Shown here: piece by piece, positions 1 through 5,920 of the stretch
Layout: the number at the start of each line of letters is the position of its first letter
How positions within the stretch are numbered: position 1 is the stretch's first letter
Source: JAFLCA01 sp041907145
GTDB lineage: Bacteria > Bdellovibrionota_C > UBA2361 > JAFLCA01
Direction: 5' to 3'
Assembly: GCA_041907145.1 (NCBI GenBank)
Contig: JAYRHW010000035.1
Location: forward strand, 1-7,393
DNA length: 7,393 nt
Program-made: the position numbers and the translations under genes
Notes under the pieces: model-generated
Told to the model about the DNA's origin: nothing
Database searches by the model: none
Seen by the model: only the letters and a program-made list of their open reading frames with translations

Positions 1-188
1 ACATCAAAGCCAGGCAGACCATAGTACATGATGCCTTCCGATACTAAATCCCAGAGGGAGATTAGTTGTTCACCGGAAAGGCTCTTATCCGATGGTTCGA
101 TTTTGAGACCCATTACCGGGATAAAACCGCCGCATGAATTGAGCGATTCGCTATTTGTTCGTCTGCTTCTTCGGTTTCTCTTTGCCAC
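1..188 (-). CDS. Unrecognised protein, N-terminal 62 residues (truncated by window edge)
   Basis: An open frame on the minus strand runs from a GTG at 188 to the left edge without a stop. A GGAGA Shine-Dalgarno-like site (195-199 on the plus strand, read in reverse) sits 6 nt before the GTG, which is why I chose this start; an ATG at 112 is the alternative but has no SD. The visible protein has a basic N-terminus (VAKRNRRSRR) followed by GGFIPVMGLKIEPSDK and then LISLWDLVSEGIMYYGLPGFD, which reads like a folded amphipathic segment. No signal peptide or membrane segment is visible. I do not recognise a family. An opposite-strand open frame covers the same bases but has less protein-like composition and no SD. 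If the tRNA remnant at 524-597 is an attachment scar, this gene would belong to the inserted element. Confidence 0.5.
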   Translation of the reverse strand, partial: MAKRNRRSRRTNSESLNSCGGFIPVMGLKIEPSDKSLSGEQLISLWDLVSEGIMYYGLPGFD

Positions 189-523
189 GTTGTTTCTCCA
201 AAAAATAATCGTTAGGTCCGAATATTTTTATGGTACCGAAGTAGGAGTTGCGCGGAGCATTACCTTTCAGCAAAGTTAAATTTCTGAGGGACACTTCCTC
301 TGAATTGACATGCAGAATGCAAAATTGGAAAATGCCTGAAGTTCAATTGGGGAGAGCCCTTCGACCAGGATTTGTTGTCGTTTTTGTTGCATCAAATTGG
401 TAAAAGCACCCCAAAAGTGTGCTTCTAGCGAGCAAACGCGAACACACATCATGGTCGAAATTGAATGTGTAAACAGTTGAATTTTTGATTGTTTTTAATG
501 GTTACTAAGGGTTAGGATCTCAT
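189..523. other. AT-rich intergenic stretch without a convincing gene
   Basis: I see no credible coding frame here on either strand. The stretch is visibly richer in A and T than the rest of the window, with several T runs between 375 and 520. It contains a TTGACA at 305-310 followed 17 nt later by a weak GAAAAT, which could be a plus-strand promoter but is not convincing. It also holds a REP-like palindrome at 286-300 and a modest 6-bp stem (AAGCAC/GTGCTT) near 408-430. Confidence 0.5.
286..300. repeat. Short REP-like palindrome (tentative)
   Basis: GAGG (286-289) and CCTC (297-300) form a 4-bp stem around a GACACTT loop. The layout, a GGGAC core inside a short palindrome, resembles the left arm of the element at 606-732 (TAGG, GACGAT, CCTA), although the bases differ. 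A 4-bp stem is weak on its own; only the shared architecture makes it worth listing. Confidence 0.25.
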
Positions 524-597
524 CGGCTTGCAACGTAGATTTTTGTTGTAGCCCCTTGGGGTGGGAGAGGTCGGAGGTTCAAATCCTCTCAGCCCGA
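524..597 (+). pseudogene. tRNA-Pro(GGG)-like sequence: good 3' half, degenerate 5' half
   Basis: The 3' half is tRNA-like: anticodon loop TTGGGGT (556-562, anticodon GGG at 558-560, G37), variable AGGTC (568-572), T stem GGAGG (573-577), T loop TTCAAAT (578-584), CCTCT (585-589), acceptor strand CAGCCCG (590-596) and discriminator A597. From memory this closely matches bacterial proline tRNAs. The 5' half is poor. CGGCTTG (524-530) pairs with the acceptor strand at six of seven positions, but there is no T8, no G18-G19 and no normal D arm, only a CAAC/GTTG stem. The anticodon stem has just three good pairs (CCC/GGG). No CCA is encoded. I read it as a pseudo-tRNA or the 3' tRNA fragment left at the end of an integrated element, rather than a working tRNA. 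A divergent functional tRNA cannot be excluded. Confidence 0.55.
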
Positions 598-605
598 TAT
601 TTAGT

Positions 606-732
606 AAATAGGGACGATCCTATTTTCTTCTTTTCGAGACGCTCTCCACCTAGCGTGAAGTCGCCTTCGCTTTTTCTACTGAGCTCATTTATTTACTGCA
701 AGTCGATGCTCGAAAAATAGGATCGTCCCTAA
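606..732. repeat. REPIN/MITE-like element with inverted palindromic ends
   Basis: The 18 bases at 609-626 are the exact reverse complement of 714-731 (core AGGGACGATCCTA). The left arm is itself a hairpin: AAATAGG (606-612), loop GACGAT (613-618), CCTATTT (619-625). The right arm is an imperfect version of the same hairpin. Similarity continues inward as TTTTCGAG on the left (631-638) and its complement on the right, offset by about 8 extra pyrimidine-rich bases in the left arm. Two REP palindromes in inverted orientation around about 90 bp of spacer is the architecture of REPINs, which are mobilised in trans by RAYT (IS200-like) transposases; none is encoded here. When transcribed, the arms could fold into a long hairpin beyond the glycosyltransferase gene and act as a terminator or 3'-end stabiliser. 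Confidence 0.75.
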
Positions 733-1496
733 TTTCGTTCGAGCTCCCAGAGCTTTGCGTACTTTAGAAATACGTAGAAGCACTCGGCTATTGCTACGAT
801 TAGTCCTGGCAAGCCCTCGCGGAATCCCTGCTTTAAGAAGTAGAACTTTACGAAGCGGGAAATGGGGTTGAGCAATAATTTATGAAAGCGGAATTTCTCA
901 CCTCTTTTGTGCATCGACACTGCAGCAGCCGCAGAAAATTTATTGAGGGTGTTAATTTGGTGAGTGAGATTGGTGTAGGTATAGTGCTGCAGCTCGCCGT
1001 GTAGCTTCCTGGTCTCACCGCTAACAGTGGCGCGCTCATGGGGGTCTTCTCCACCCCAAGTCGTATTTCTTCGCCGGCAAAGGCGCAGACGATATTCTGG
1101 ATACCATCCACCGTTTCTCCACCAGCGCTGCATATAGAACACAACTCGTAGAAGCAGGTAGCCATCGACAGTTTCCGGTACTTCGGTGAGGGCAGTTTGA
1201 ATTTCAGTCTTGAGCTCTGGAGTGACCACTTCATCCGCATCGATATTCAGGATCCATTCCGAAACACATTGCTCAAGAGCAAATTTCTTTTGCAGCACGA
1301 ACCCCGGCCAGGGGCGCTGGTGAATCTTGTTGGTAAATTTTCGGACGATTTCGAGGGTACCATCAGTGGAGCCGCTATCAACCACCACGATCTCGTCGCA
1401 CCACGAGACGCTCTGTAGGCAGCGTTCAATATTTCTCTCTTCATTGCAGCAGATGATGAAGGCAGAAACGGTGGTTTTGCTGGAGGAAGGCTGCAT
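729..1496 (-). CDS. Family 2 glycosyltransferase, WaaE/KdtX-like
   Basis: This 255-residue protein has a GT-A fold N-terminus: a beta strand VSAFIICCNEERNIERCL (10-27), then EIVVVDSGSTDGT (35-47) for nucleotide-sugar binding, and the metal-binding DADE at 86-89 within WILNIDADEVVTPEL. The QRPWPGFVLQKKFAL segment (60-74) is typical of the WaaE (LPS core beta-glucosyltransferase) branch of GT2. The C-terminal part (about 205-250) is hydrophobic and basic, which fits peripheral attachment to the inner membrane facing the cytoplasm. Length matches the family. The ATG at 1496 lacks a clear SD; the frame stays open upstream to about 1590 but offers no ATG, GTG or TTG there. The TAG stop lies inside the right end of the REPIN-like element. 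The gene is divergent from the carbamoyltransferase gene, suggesting a shared glycan pathway. Sugar donor and acceptor cannot be read from the sequence. Confidence 0.9.
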   Translation of the reverse strand: MQPSSSKTTVSAFIICCNEERNIERCLQSVSWCDEIVVVDSGSTDGTLEIVRKFTNKIHQRPWPGFVLQKKFALEQCVSEWILNIDADEVVTPELKTEIQTALTEVPETVDGYLLLRVVFYMQRWWRNGGWYPEYRLRLCRRRNTTWGGEDPHERATVSGETRKLHGELQHYTYTNLTHQINTLNKFSAAAAVSMHKRGEKFRFHKLLLNPISRFVKFYFLKQGFREGLPGLIVAIAECFYVFLKYAKLWELERN

Positions 1497-1724
1497 GGTG
1501 TCCGAATTCGAGGGTTTTGCTCCGGCTTGGTATACCGGATCAGGCGCCTGGATGTCATGCCGTGCGCTAAGTTCAACAATAAGGGATAGTTAGAGACCTC
1601 AAACCTAGGGTGGGCGAAACTCGACTAGGATTGCTAGATAGTGTATTGATTTCTGGTACTTGCAGCTGGGCATGCGGTTGGTGCTGGTGCTGCTTGGGGG
1701 ATGACTTCTCGGGAACGGATGCAT

Positions 1725-3542
1725 ATGAACATATTGGGAATTTCAGCTTTCTATCACGATAGCGCTGCCTGTTTGGTGCGCGATGGAAAGCTTGTCGCTG
1801 CTGCGCAGGAAGAACGCTTTACCCGCAAGAAGCACGACTTTGAATTCCCGAAGAACGCAGCGGAATTTTGCCTGCGTTCGAATGGCCTCACGATCAAGGA
1901 TATCAACTACGTTGTTTTTTACGATAAACCGGTCCTTAAGTTCGAGCGCCTTCTACAGACATATTTAACGACAGCGCCCAAGGGCTTTACATCTTACGCT
2001 CGCGCGATGCCGCTCTGGCTTAAGGAAAAGTTGTGGATTCCCGAGACAATCAAAAATGAATTGAACTACGAGGGAGAGATTCTCTTCACCGAGCATCACC
2101 AGAGTCACGCTGGGTCTGCTTTCTATCCTTCGCCTTACCAGGAGGCAGCGATTCTGACGATCGACGGTGTGGGAGAATGGACCACCAACAGCCTCGGAAT
2201 TGGTAAGGGGAATAAATTCTCCCTCATCAAGGATATTAAATTCCCTCACTCACTCGGATTGCTTTATTCAGCCTTTACCTATTTCACCGGATTCAAGGTA
2301 AATTCGGGTGAGTATAAGGTCATGGGCCTCGCGCCGTACGGGGAGCCCAAGTACGTACAGACCATTTATGATAATCTAATCGACCTCAAGGAAGATGGAT
2401 CCTTCCATCTCAATCTGCGTTATTTCAGTTACATGTCCGAGCTGCATATGACGAATGATGAGTTCGCGGCATTGTTCGGCGGACCGCGCCGTAAGCCCGA
2501 GACCCCGCTTGCGCAGCGTGAAATGGATCTGGCTCGTTCGATCCAGGAGGTTGTTGAAGAGTGCATGCTCAGACAAGCGCGATTCCTGCACAAGGAATCA
2601 GGCTTGGATAATCTTTGCTTGGCAGGCGGCGTCGCCCTTAACTGCGTCGGCAACGGCAAGCTCCTGCGCGAGGGGCCGTTTAAGAATATTTGGATTCAGC
2701 CCGCTGCGGGAGATGCTGGCGGGGCGCTCGGAGCGGCGTTGTGCGTGTGGTACGGCTATCTCAATAATCCTCGCCTCACCGATAACAAAAGGGACTTCCA
2801 GAAAGCGTCACTCCTGGGGCCAGAGTATTCAAGTGAAGAAGTTATTGAAGATCTGACGGCCTGTGGCGCCGTATTCAAGCAACTTCCGGAGGACGAGATG
2901 TTTTCCAAGGTTGCTGATCTATTGGCTCAGGAGAAGGTTATCGGCTGGTTCCAGGGCCGCATGGAATTCGGGCCGCGCGCTCTTGGAGGCCGAAGCATTA
3001 TTGGCGATGCGCGGTCCAAGACCATGCAGTCCAAGATGAATCTTAAGATTAAGTTTCGCGAGTCCTTCAGACCTTTTGCACCGGCAGTGATGCGCGAAGA
3101 TGTTTCGCAGTACTTCGAAATGGATTGCGACTCGCCGTACATGTTGCTCGTGGCTCCCGTGCGCAAGGAGCGCCGTCTTCAGATGACCGCAGAGCAAGAG
3201 AAGCTCTTCGGCATTGCCAAGCTAAACGTGCCGCGCTCCGACATTCCGGCTGTAACGCACGTCGACTACTCCGCACGTATTCAAACTGTGGCTCGCGACG
3301 AACACCCGACTTTCTACAAGCTCTTGGCTGCCTTTAAGAAGAAGACCGGCTGCTCAGTGCTCGTAAATACGAGTTTCAATGTCCGTGGTGAACCGATCGT
3401 TTGTACTCCCAAGGATGCCTATACGTGCTTTATGCGTACGGAAATAGACTGCTTGGTTATCAATAATTTCTTGATGTTTAAGGAGGAACAACCAAAGTGG
3501 CAGGACAGGGAGGATTGGCAGAGCAAATTCGAGTTGGACTAG
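1725..3542 (+). CDS. O-carbamoyltransferase, NodU/TobZ/SxtI family
   Basis: The family transfers a carbamoyl group from carbamoyl phosphate, via carbamoyl-adenylate, to a hydroxyl on a sugar or natural product. The 605-residue protein has the full two-domain layout. The N-terminal Kae1-like ASKHA domain (about 1-345) begins ILGISAFYHDSAACLV and carries the metal-site motif EHHQSH (123-128), D147 in LTIDGVGEWT, VNSGEYKVMGLAPYG (192-206), AGGVALNC (300-307) and AAGDAGGALGAA (327-338). The YrdC-like domain (about 375-585) carries GWFQGRMEFGPRALGGRSI (407-425), KFRESFRPFAPAV and LVNTSFNVRGEPIVCTP. I chose ATG 1725 because the family normally starts two or three residues before ILGI, and GGGA at 1711-1714 is a plausible SD. 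ATG 1701 would add eight residues, but its G run abuts the start codon. All key motifs are present, so an active enzyme is likely; the acceptor is unknown. The next gene overlaps its 3' end. Confidence 0.93.
   Translation: MNILGISAFYHDSAACLVRDGKLVAAAQEERFTRKKHDFEFPKNAAEFCLRSNGLTIKDINYVVFYDKPVLKFERLLQTYLTTAPKGFTSYARAMPLWLKEKLWIPETIKNELNYEGEILFTEHHQSHAGSAFYPSPYQEAAILTIDGVGEWTTNSLGIGKGNKFSLIKDIKFPHSLGLLYSAFTYFTGFKVNSGEYKVMGLAPYGEPKYVQTIYDNLIDLKEDGSFHLNLRYFSYMSELHMTNDEFAALFGGPRRKPETPLAQREMDLARSIQEVVEECMLRQARFLHKESGLDNLCLAGGVALNCVGNGKLLREGPFKNIWIQPAAGDAGGALGAALCVWYGYLNNPRLTDNKRDFQKASLLGPEYSSEEVIEDLTACGAVFKQLPEDEMFSKVADLLAQEKVIGWFQGRMEFGPRALGGRSIIGDARSKTMQSKMNLKIKFRESFRPFAPAVMREDVSQYFEMDCDSPYMLLVAPVRKERRLQMTAEQEKLFGIAKLNVPRSDIPAVTHVDYSARIQTVARDEHPTFYKLLAAFKKKTGCSVLVNTSFNVRGEPIVCTPKDAYTCFMRTEIDCLVINNFLMFKEEQPKWQDREDWQSKFELD
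3480..3486 (+). promoter_or_regulatory. Strong ribosome binding site inside the carbamoyltransferase gene
   Basis: AAGGAGG lies 10 nt before a GTG at 3497. It is the strongest SD in the window, and it sits within the last 65 bases of the upstream coding region. It decides the GTG start of the next gene and implies that the 46-bp overlap is genuine. Confidence 0.75.
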
Positions 3543-4009
3543 AGCCGAGCGTGTTAGCCCCTTATTCCAACAAGAAGCCCCAAGTGCACTATCTGGACGA
3601 GATCTGGCTCAGAAAGCCTATCCGCCAGCATGTCTGGGAGTTTTCCTGCGTCATCGCGCTGGTGATGTTATTCATCGCAGGGGTTATGGCTTGGAAGCAT
3701 TCTGCCATCGCGACGGCAGGTGGGACGACTTTTACGGCCTTGATACTGCTCCTGTTAGGGTGGAAAGTTCCAAGCCTGCTGCATCCAGTTTGGAAATCGT
3801 GGATGACTATCGCCACTGCGATCGGGGCGGTCATGACCACGTTGATCTTGAGCCTCGGCTGGGCAATTTTGGTTATCCCCTTTGCTCTAGTGATGAAGGC
3901 GGTCGGCAAGCGAGTTATGGATTTGAGCTACGATACGGCCTGCCCTACATACTGGGAAGATCGTGACGGCAAGTTCGACGACTTCAAACTTCTCGAGCGA
4001 CAATACTAG
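3497..4009 (+). CDS. SxtJ-like membrane protein
   Basis: This 170-residue protein has hydrophobic segments at about 48-66, 74-90 and 103-135 (the last long enough for two close helices), flanked by a hydrophilic N-terminus. It ends in a polar tail with SYDTACPTYWEDRD, which resembles the SYW-type tail of SxtJ, the membrane protein encoded next to the carbamoyltransferase SxtI in saxitoxin clusters. Family assignment rests on topology, the C-terminal motif and adjacency to the carbamoyltransferase; the biochemical role of SxtJ proteins is not established to my knowledge. It starts with GTG behind a strong SD and overlaps the upstream gene by 46 bp in another frame, so the two are probably translated together. 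The usual third partner, a small SxtK/DUF5989 protein, is not visible in the window. Confidence 0.8.
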   Translation: MAGQGGLAEQIRVGLEPSVLAPYSNKKPQVHYLDEIWLRKPIRQHVWEFSCVIALVMLFIAGVMAWKHSAIATAGGTTFTALILLLLGWKVPSLLHPVWKSWMTIATAIGAVMTTLILSLGWAILVIPFALVMKAVGKRVMDLSYDTACPTYWEDRDGKFDDFKLLERQY

Positions 4010-4019
4010 ATCTGAAATA

Positions 4020-4346
4020 ATGAGCTGGATTCTGCCCATCTCGCTGCTGATAGTTTTCGAGATGGTGGCGGATATCTTTGCCAAGGAATGGCAGCTTAAG
4101 GGCGCCTCTTGGCGCTGGATGGGCGCGATCGGCGCCTACGTCATAGCCAATTCCTTTTGGCTCTACGCGCTGCGTAACGGGGCTGGTCTTGCCCGAGGCG
4201 GCCTTATCTTCGCTGTTTCCTGCGCCGTTATGGCAGTATTGATTGGGGTGTGGATGTACCGCGAGGAAGTCACCCGCGTACAGGCGGTGGGCATTATCCT
4301 CGGACTTGTGTCGCTCTGCCTGATTTTCTGGGAAGAAAGGGTTTAG
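4020..4346 (+). CDS. SMR/EamA-like four-helix membrane protein
   Basis: The 108-residue protein has four hydrophobic segments at about 3-20, 34-50, 57-78 and 87-104, the size and layout of small multidrug resistance transporters. Glu14 in the first helix (LLIVFEMVADIFAKEW) falls at the same place as the substrate- and proton-binding Glu14 of EmrE, and ALRNGAGLARGGLIFAVSC in helices 2-3 parallels the SMR core. I chose ATG 4020 because it gives the normal family N-terminus and leaves a 10-bp gap after the SxtJ-like gene; an in-frame ATG at 3963 would add a polar 19-residue extension overlapping that gene. The SD is weak. Position suggests it may move or flip a precursor or product of the carbamoyltransferase pathway, as other small EamA/SMR relatives do for lipid-linked sugars. 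Drug export is the alternative; the sequence does not decide between them. Confidence 0.8.
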   Translation: MSWILPISLLIVFEMVADIFAKEWQLKGASWRWMGAIGAYVIANSFWLYALRNGAGLARGGLIFAVSCAVMAVLIGVWMYREEVTRVQAVGIILGLVSLCLIFWEERV

Positions 4347-4352
4347 TCTTCC
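4331..4352. terminator. Weak stem-loop between convergent genes (tentative)
   Basis: GGAAGA (4331-4336) and TCTTCC (4347-4352) can pair across a 10-nt loop that contains the stop codon of the SMR-like gene. There is no T run on either side, so this would be at best a poor intrinsic terminator. It is the only hairpin I see at the convergent junction with the DUF952 gene. Confidence 0.25.
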
Positions 4353-4360
4353 TCTCGAAC

Positions 4361-4705
4361 TCAACGCATCGCGACAGGCAGCGAAAAATTTCCATCTTCG
4401 TTGCAGGGGAAATCGAGCACTTCTGTAACGGCGTCAAGATTTAGCGCGCCATACAAATGCGGGAATTCCCCATCGATTCCTGAACTCTCTGTTTTTAATT
4501 CAGCACGCAATTGCTGGGTATCGACACAGAGGATTAACAAATTGCGTTTGCCCTTGAAGATTCGATTGGCCGTCGCCAAAACTTGCTCGGCAAACGAGAA
4601 ATGAATGAACCCTTGGGTCGCGAGAGTGTCGCCGCGGTAAATCCCGGCCGCTTTGGCTATCTCCCAAGCGTGTTTGCTGCAGATGTGGTAGATACTCTGA
4701 GGCAT
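4361..4705 (-). CDS. DUF952 family protein
   Basis: This 114-residue protein matches DUF952 along its whole length: IYHICSKHAWEIAKAAG (5-21), YRGDTLATQGFIHFS (23-37), then AEQVLATANRIFKGKRNLLILCVD and FPHLYGALNLDAVTEVL. The two conserved histidines, H7 and H35, are present. From memory, Pfam places DUF952 in the ADP-ribosyltransferase-like clan near RNA 2'-phosphotransferases, but no activity is established and I do not assign one. A GGAGAG SD lies 5 nt before the ATG at 4705. The gene starts 32 bp after the end of the nucleotidyltransferase-like gene on the same strand, so the two are probably co-transcribed. It is cytoplasmic by appearance, with no signal peptide or membrane helix, and it ends 14 bp from the convergent SMR-like gene. 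Confidence 0.88.
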   Translation of the reverse strand: MPQSIYHICSKHAWEIAKAAGIYRGDTLATQGFIHFSFAEQVLATANRIFKGKRNLLILCVDTQQLRAELKTESSGIDGEFPHLYGALNLDAVTEVLDFPCNEDGNFSLPVAMR

Positions 4706-4737
4706 CAGAACTCTCCAAGCCTAGTCTTCTCCTGACA

Positions 4738-5433
4738 TTATGCCAGCGGACCAAATTTTTCCACCAGGCGCGCCAGGTCGAAGGAGTCTTTAGCTCGCCC
4801 CTTTCCGGTTGCCTTTACAGCTTTTAGGCAGTCTGGATGAGCGATAGGAATGCTCATGCCGTCGAGTTGAAATCGATCGTTATGTAGTAGTAGTGCATTT
4901 GGGAAGCTTAAGTGGGTGCGGCCTTGGGAAATGAAGAATTCGTTGCCTGTCTGACGATAGAAATACAGATCGACGAATGGCAAGGTATCCTGCCGCTTTG
5001 GCAAAAATATTCGCATCTTCCTTTCTTGTTCCAAGCGACCATCTGATTCGTGGAACGAATATCCGACCCCAAGGTTCCAGCTCGGCGAAATATGCGTCAC
5101 CGCTAACATGGTGATGGCCGTCGCTCCGAATTTGGAGACAGTCGGGATTTTCTCTGCATGTGCCTCGCTCACCGCAAGGTCGACATCATCATGCGATCGA
5201 ATGTGATTTCCGCAGACTAAGGAGCAGGCCAAGCCTCCAACGATGTGAAACGGAATGTCACAGCGATGGAGGAGCTTAGCAGCGGCGCCTAATGTTCGCT
5301 CCAGCACCTGCTGCCGTTCGGGGGAGGGAGGAATAACCTCGCTGCTATCTCGGGGATAGAGACGGACATGCGGCAACGTGCCAGCGGTCATTGCGTCATG
5401 GGGGACTGTGGTGGTTGCAGATAGACCGAACAT
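4738..5433 (-). CDS. Nucleotidyltransferase-fold protein (AbiEii/ANT(2'')-like)
   Basis: The 231-residue protein carries the pol-beta-type nucleotidyltransferase signature: IVGGLACSLVCG (64-75), then SHDDVDLAV (80-88) with the acidic DxD pair D83 and D85, and a likely third carboxylate at D155 in FVDLYFY. The late segment KGRAKDSFDL (211-220) matches the KD..D stretch of AbiEii/LinB-like nucleotidyltransferases. Such enzymes move an NMP from NTP to a hydroxyl on an antibiotic, RNA or protein; the substrate here is unknown. Residues 1-40 look disordered. The ATG at 5433 has no good SD; an in-frame ATG at 5391 (residue 15) is the alternative, and the domain is intact either way. It lies upstream of the DUF952 gene on the same strand. 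Antibiotic resistance should not be inferred from the fold alone. Confidence 0.75.
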   Translation of the reverse strand: MFGLSATTTVPHDAMTAGTLPHVRLYPRDSSEVIPPSPERQQVLERTLGAAAKLLHRCDIPFHIVGGLACSLVCGNHIRSHDDVDLAVSEAHAEKIPTVSKFGATAITMLAVTHISPSWNLGVGYSFHESDGRLEQERKMRIFLPKRQDTLPFVDLYFYRQTGNEFFISQGRTHLSFPNALLLHNDRFQLDGMSIPIAHPDCLKAVKATGKGRAKDSFDLARLVEKFGPLA

Positions 5434-5564
5434 GAGACCGCTTAGCGGAAGCTGAGAATAACAGTTTTAGACTGTAAGTATTTCAATGGAGTTATGCGTT
5501 CGATGTGGCGACTGGCTGCACAGAGTTAGAATCGGCTGTAAGTGGCTGAAAGAATGAGCTTATT

Positions 5565-5915
5565 ATGGACGTGGCTGCCCAATTACAGACCAACGGAATG
5601 CTAAAAAGGCGCTATTATGCCGCGCCAATCCTACTCGCGGTCCTGGGACTTTATATCTGCAGAACTACATTTCCTGGACACTACGAGACCCAGATTTTGA
5701 TCCGTTCAGTAGGGATAGTTGTCGGCGCGGTTTCTATGATTGCATCAGTCCTACTTACGATACTCGGCATCGATTGGTTACGACGACCGCAAACGAATCG
5801 AGTTATCCTTATCAAAAATCGCTGGACGGTAGCTTTAGGGGCTTTGCCGCTGCTGTACTGCCTTTTTGCACTTGGAACATTCTTAGCCATGGCGTACAGC
5901 GGTACTTTCTGCTGA
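5565..5915 (+). CDS. Small three-helix membrane protein of unknown function
   Basis: This 116-residue protein has hydrophobic segments at about 19-33, 46-69 and 88-110. Basic residues KRR (14-16) precede the first helix and WLRRPQ (71-76) follows the second, which by the positive-inside rule puts the N-terminus and the second loop in the cytoplasm. I recognise no family motif. There is no strong SD before the ATG at 5565, only GAG-containing purine-rich bases upstream. It stands alone on the plus strand between the divergent nucleotidyltransferase gene and the convergent aat gene, and its TGA is 5 bp from the aat stop codon. The three clear helices and sensible charge pattern argue for a real gene, but it could be lineage-specific. 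Confidence 0.6.
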   Translation: MDVAAQLQTNGMLKRRYYAAPILLAVLGLYICRTTFPGHYETQILIRSVGIVVGAVSMIASVLLTILGIDWLRRPQTNRVILIKNRWTVALGALPLLYCLFALGTFLAMAYSGTFC

Positions 5916-5920
5916 CCAAG

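Noticed and set aside
28..279. 83-codon plus-strand open frame near the left edge
   Set aside because: It has no SD, its composition is arginine- and serine-rich in a patchy way, and it lies over the minus-strand frame that has an SD and reads more like a protein.
524..597. Fully functional tRNA-Pro gene
   Set aside because: The D arm, T8 and G18-G19 are missing, the anticodon stem is only partly paired and no CCA is encoded. It is listed as a degenerate or remnant tRNA instead.
1197..1593. Plus-strand and alternative minus-strand frames over the glycosyltransferase
   Set aside because: They are shadows of a gene with clear GT2 motifs and contain no recognisable domain.
1701..1724. Upstream ATG as start of the carbamoyltransferase
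   Set aside because: The G run touches the ATG, leaving no spacing, and the added MTSRERMH lies before the normal family N-terminus. It remains possible.
3125..3337. Frames antisense or out of frame to the carbamoyltransferase 3' part
   Set aside because: They are arginine-rich shadow frames with no start signals, inside a well conserved domain.
3963..4019. N-terminal extension of the SMR-like protein
   Set aside because: The extension is polar, overlaps the SxtJ-like gene and would displace Glu14 from its family position.
4738..5433. Aminoglycoside or lincosamide resistance gene
   Set aside because: Only the general nucleotidyltransferase fold is visible; no resistance-specific motif or mobile context supports the call.
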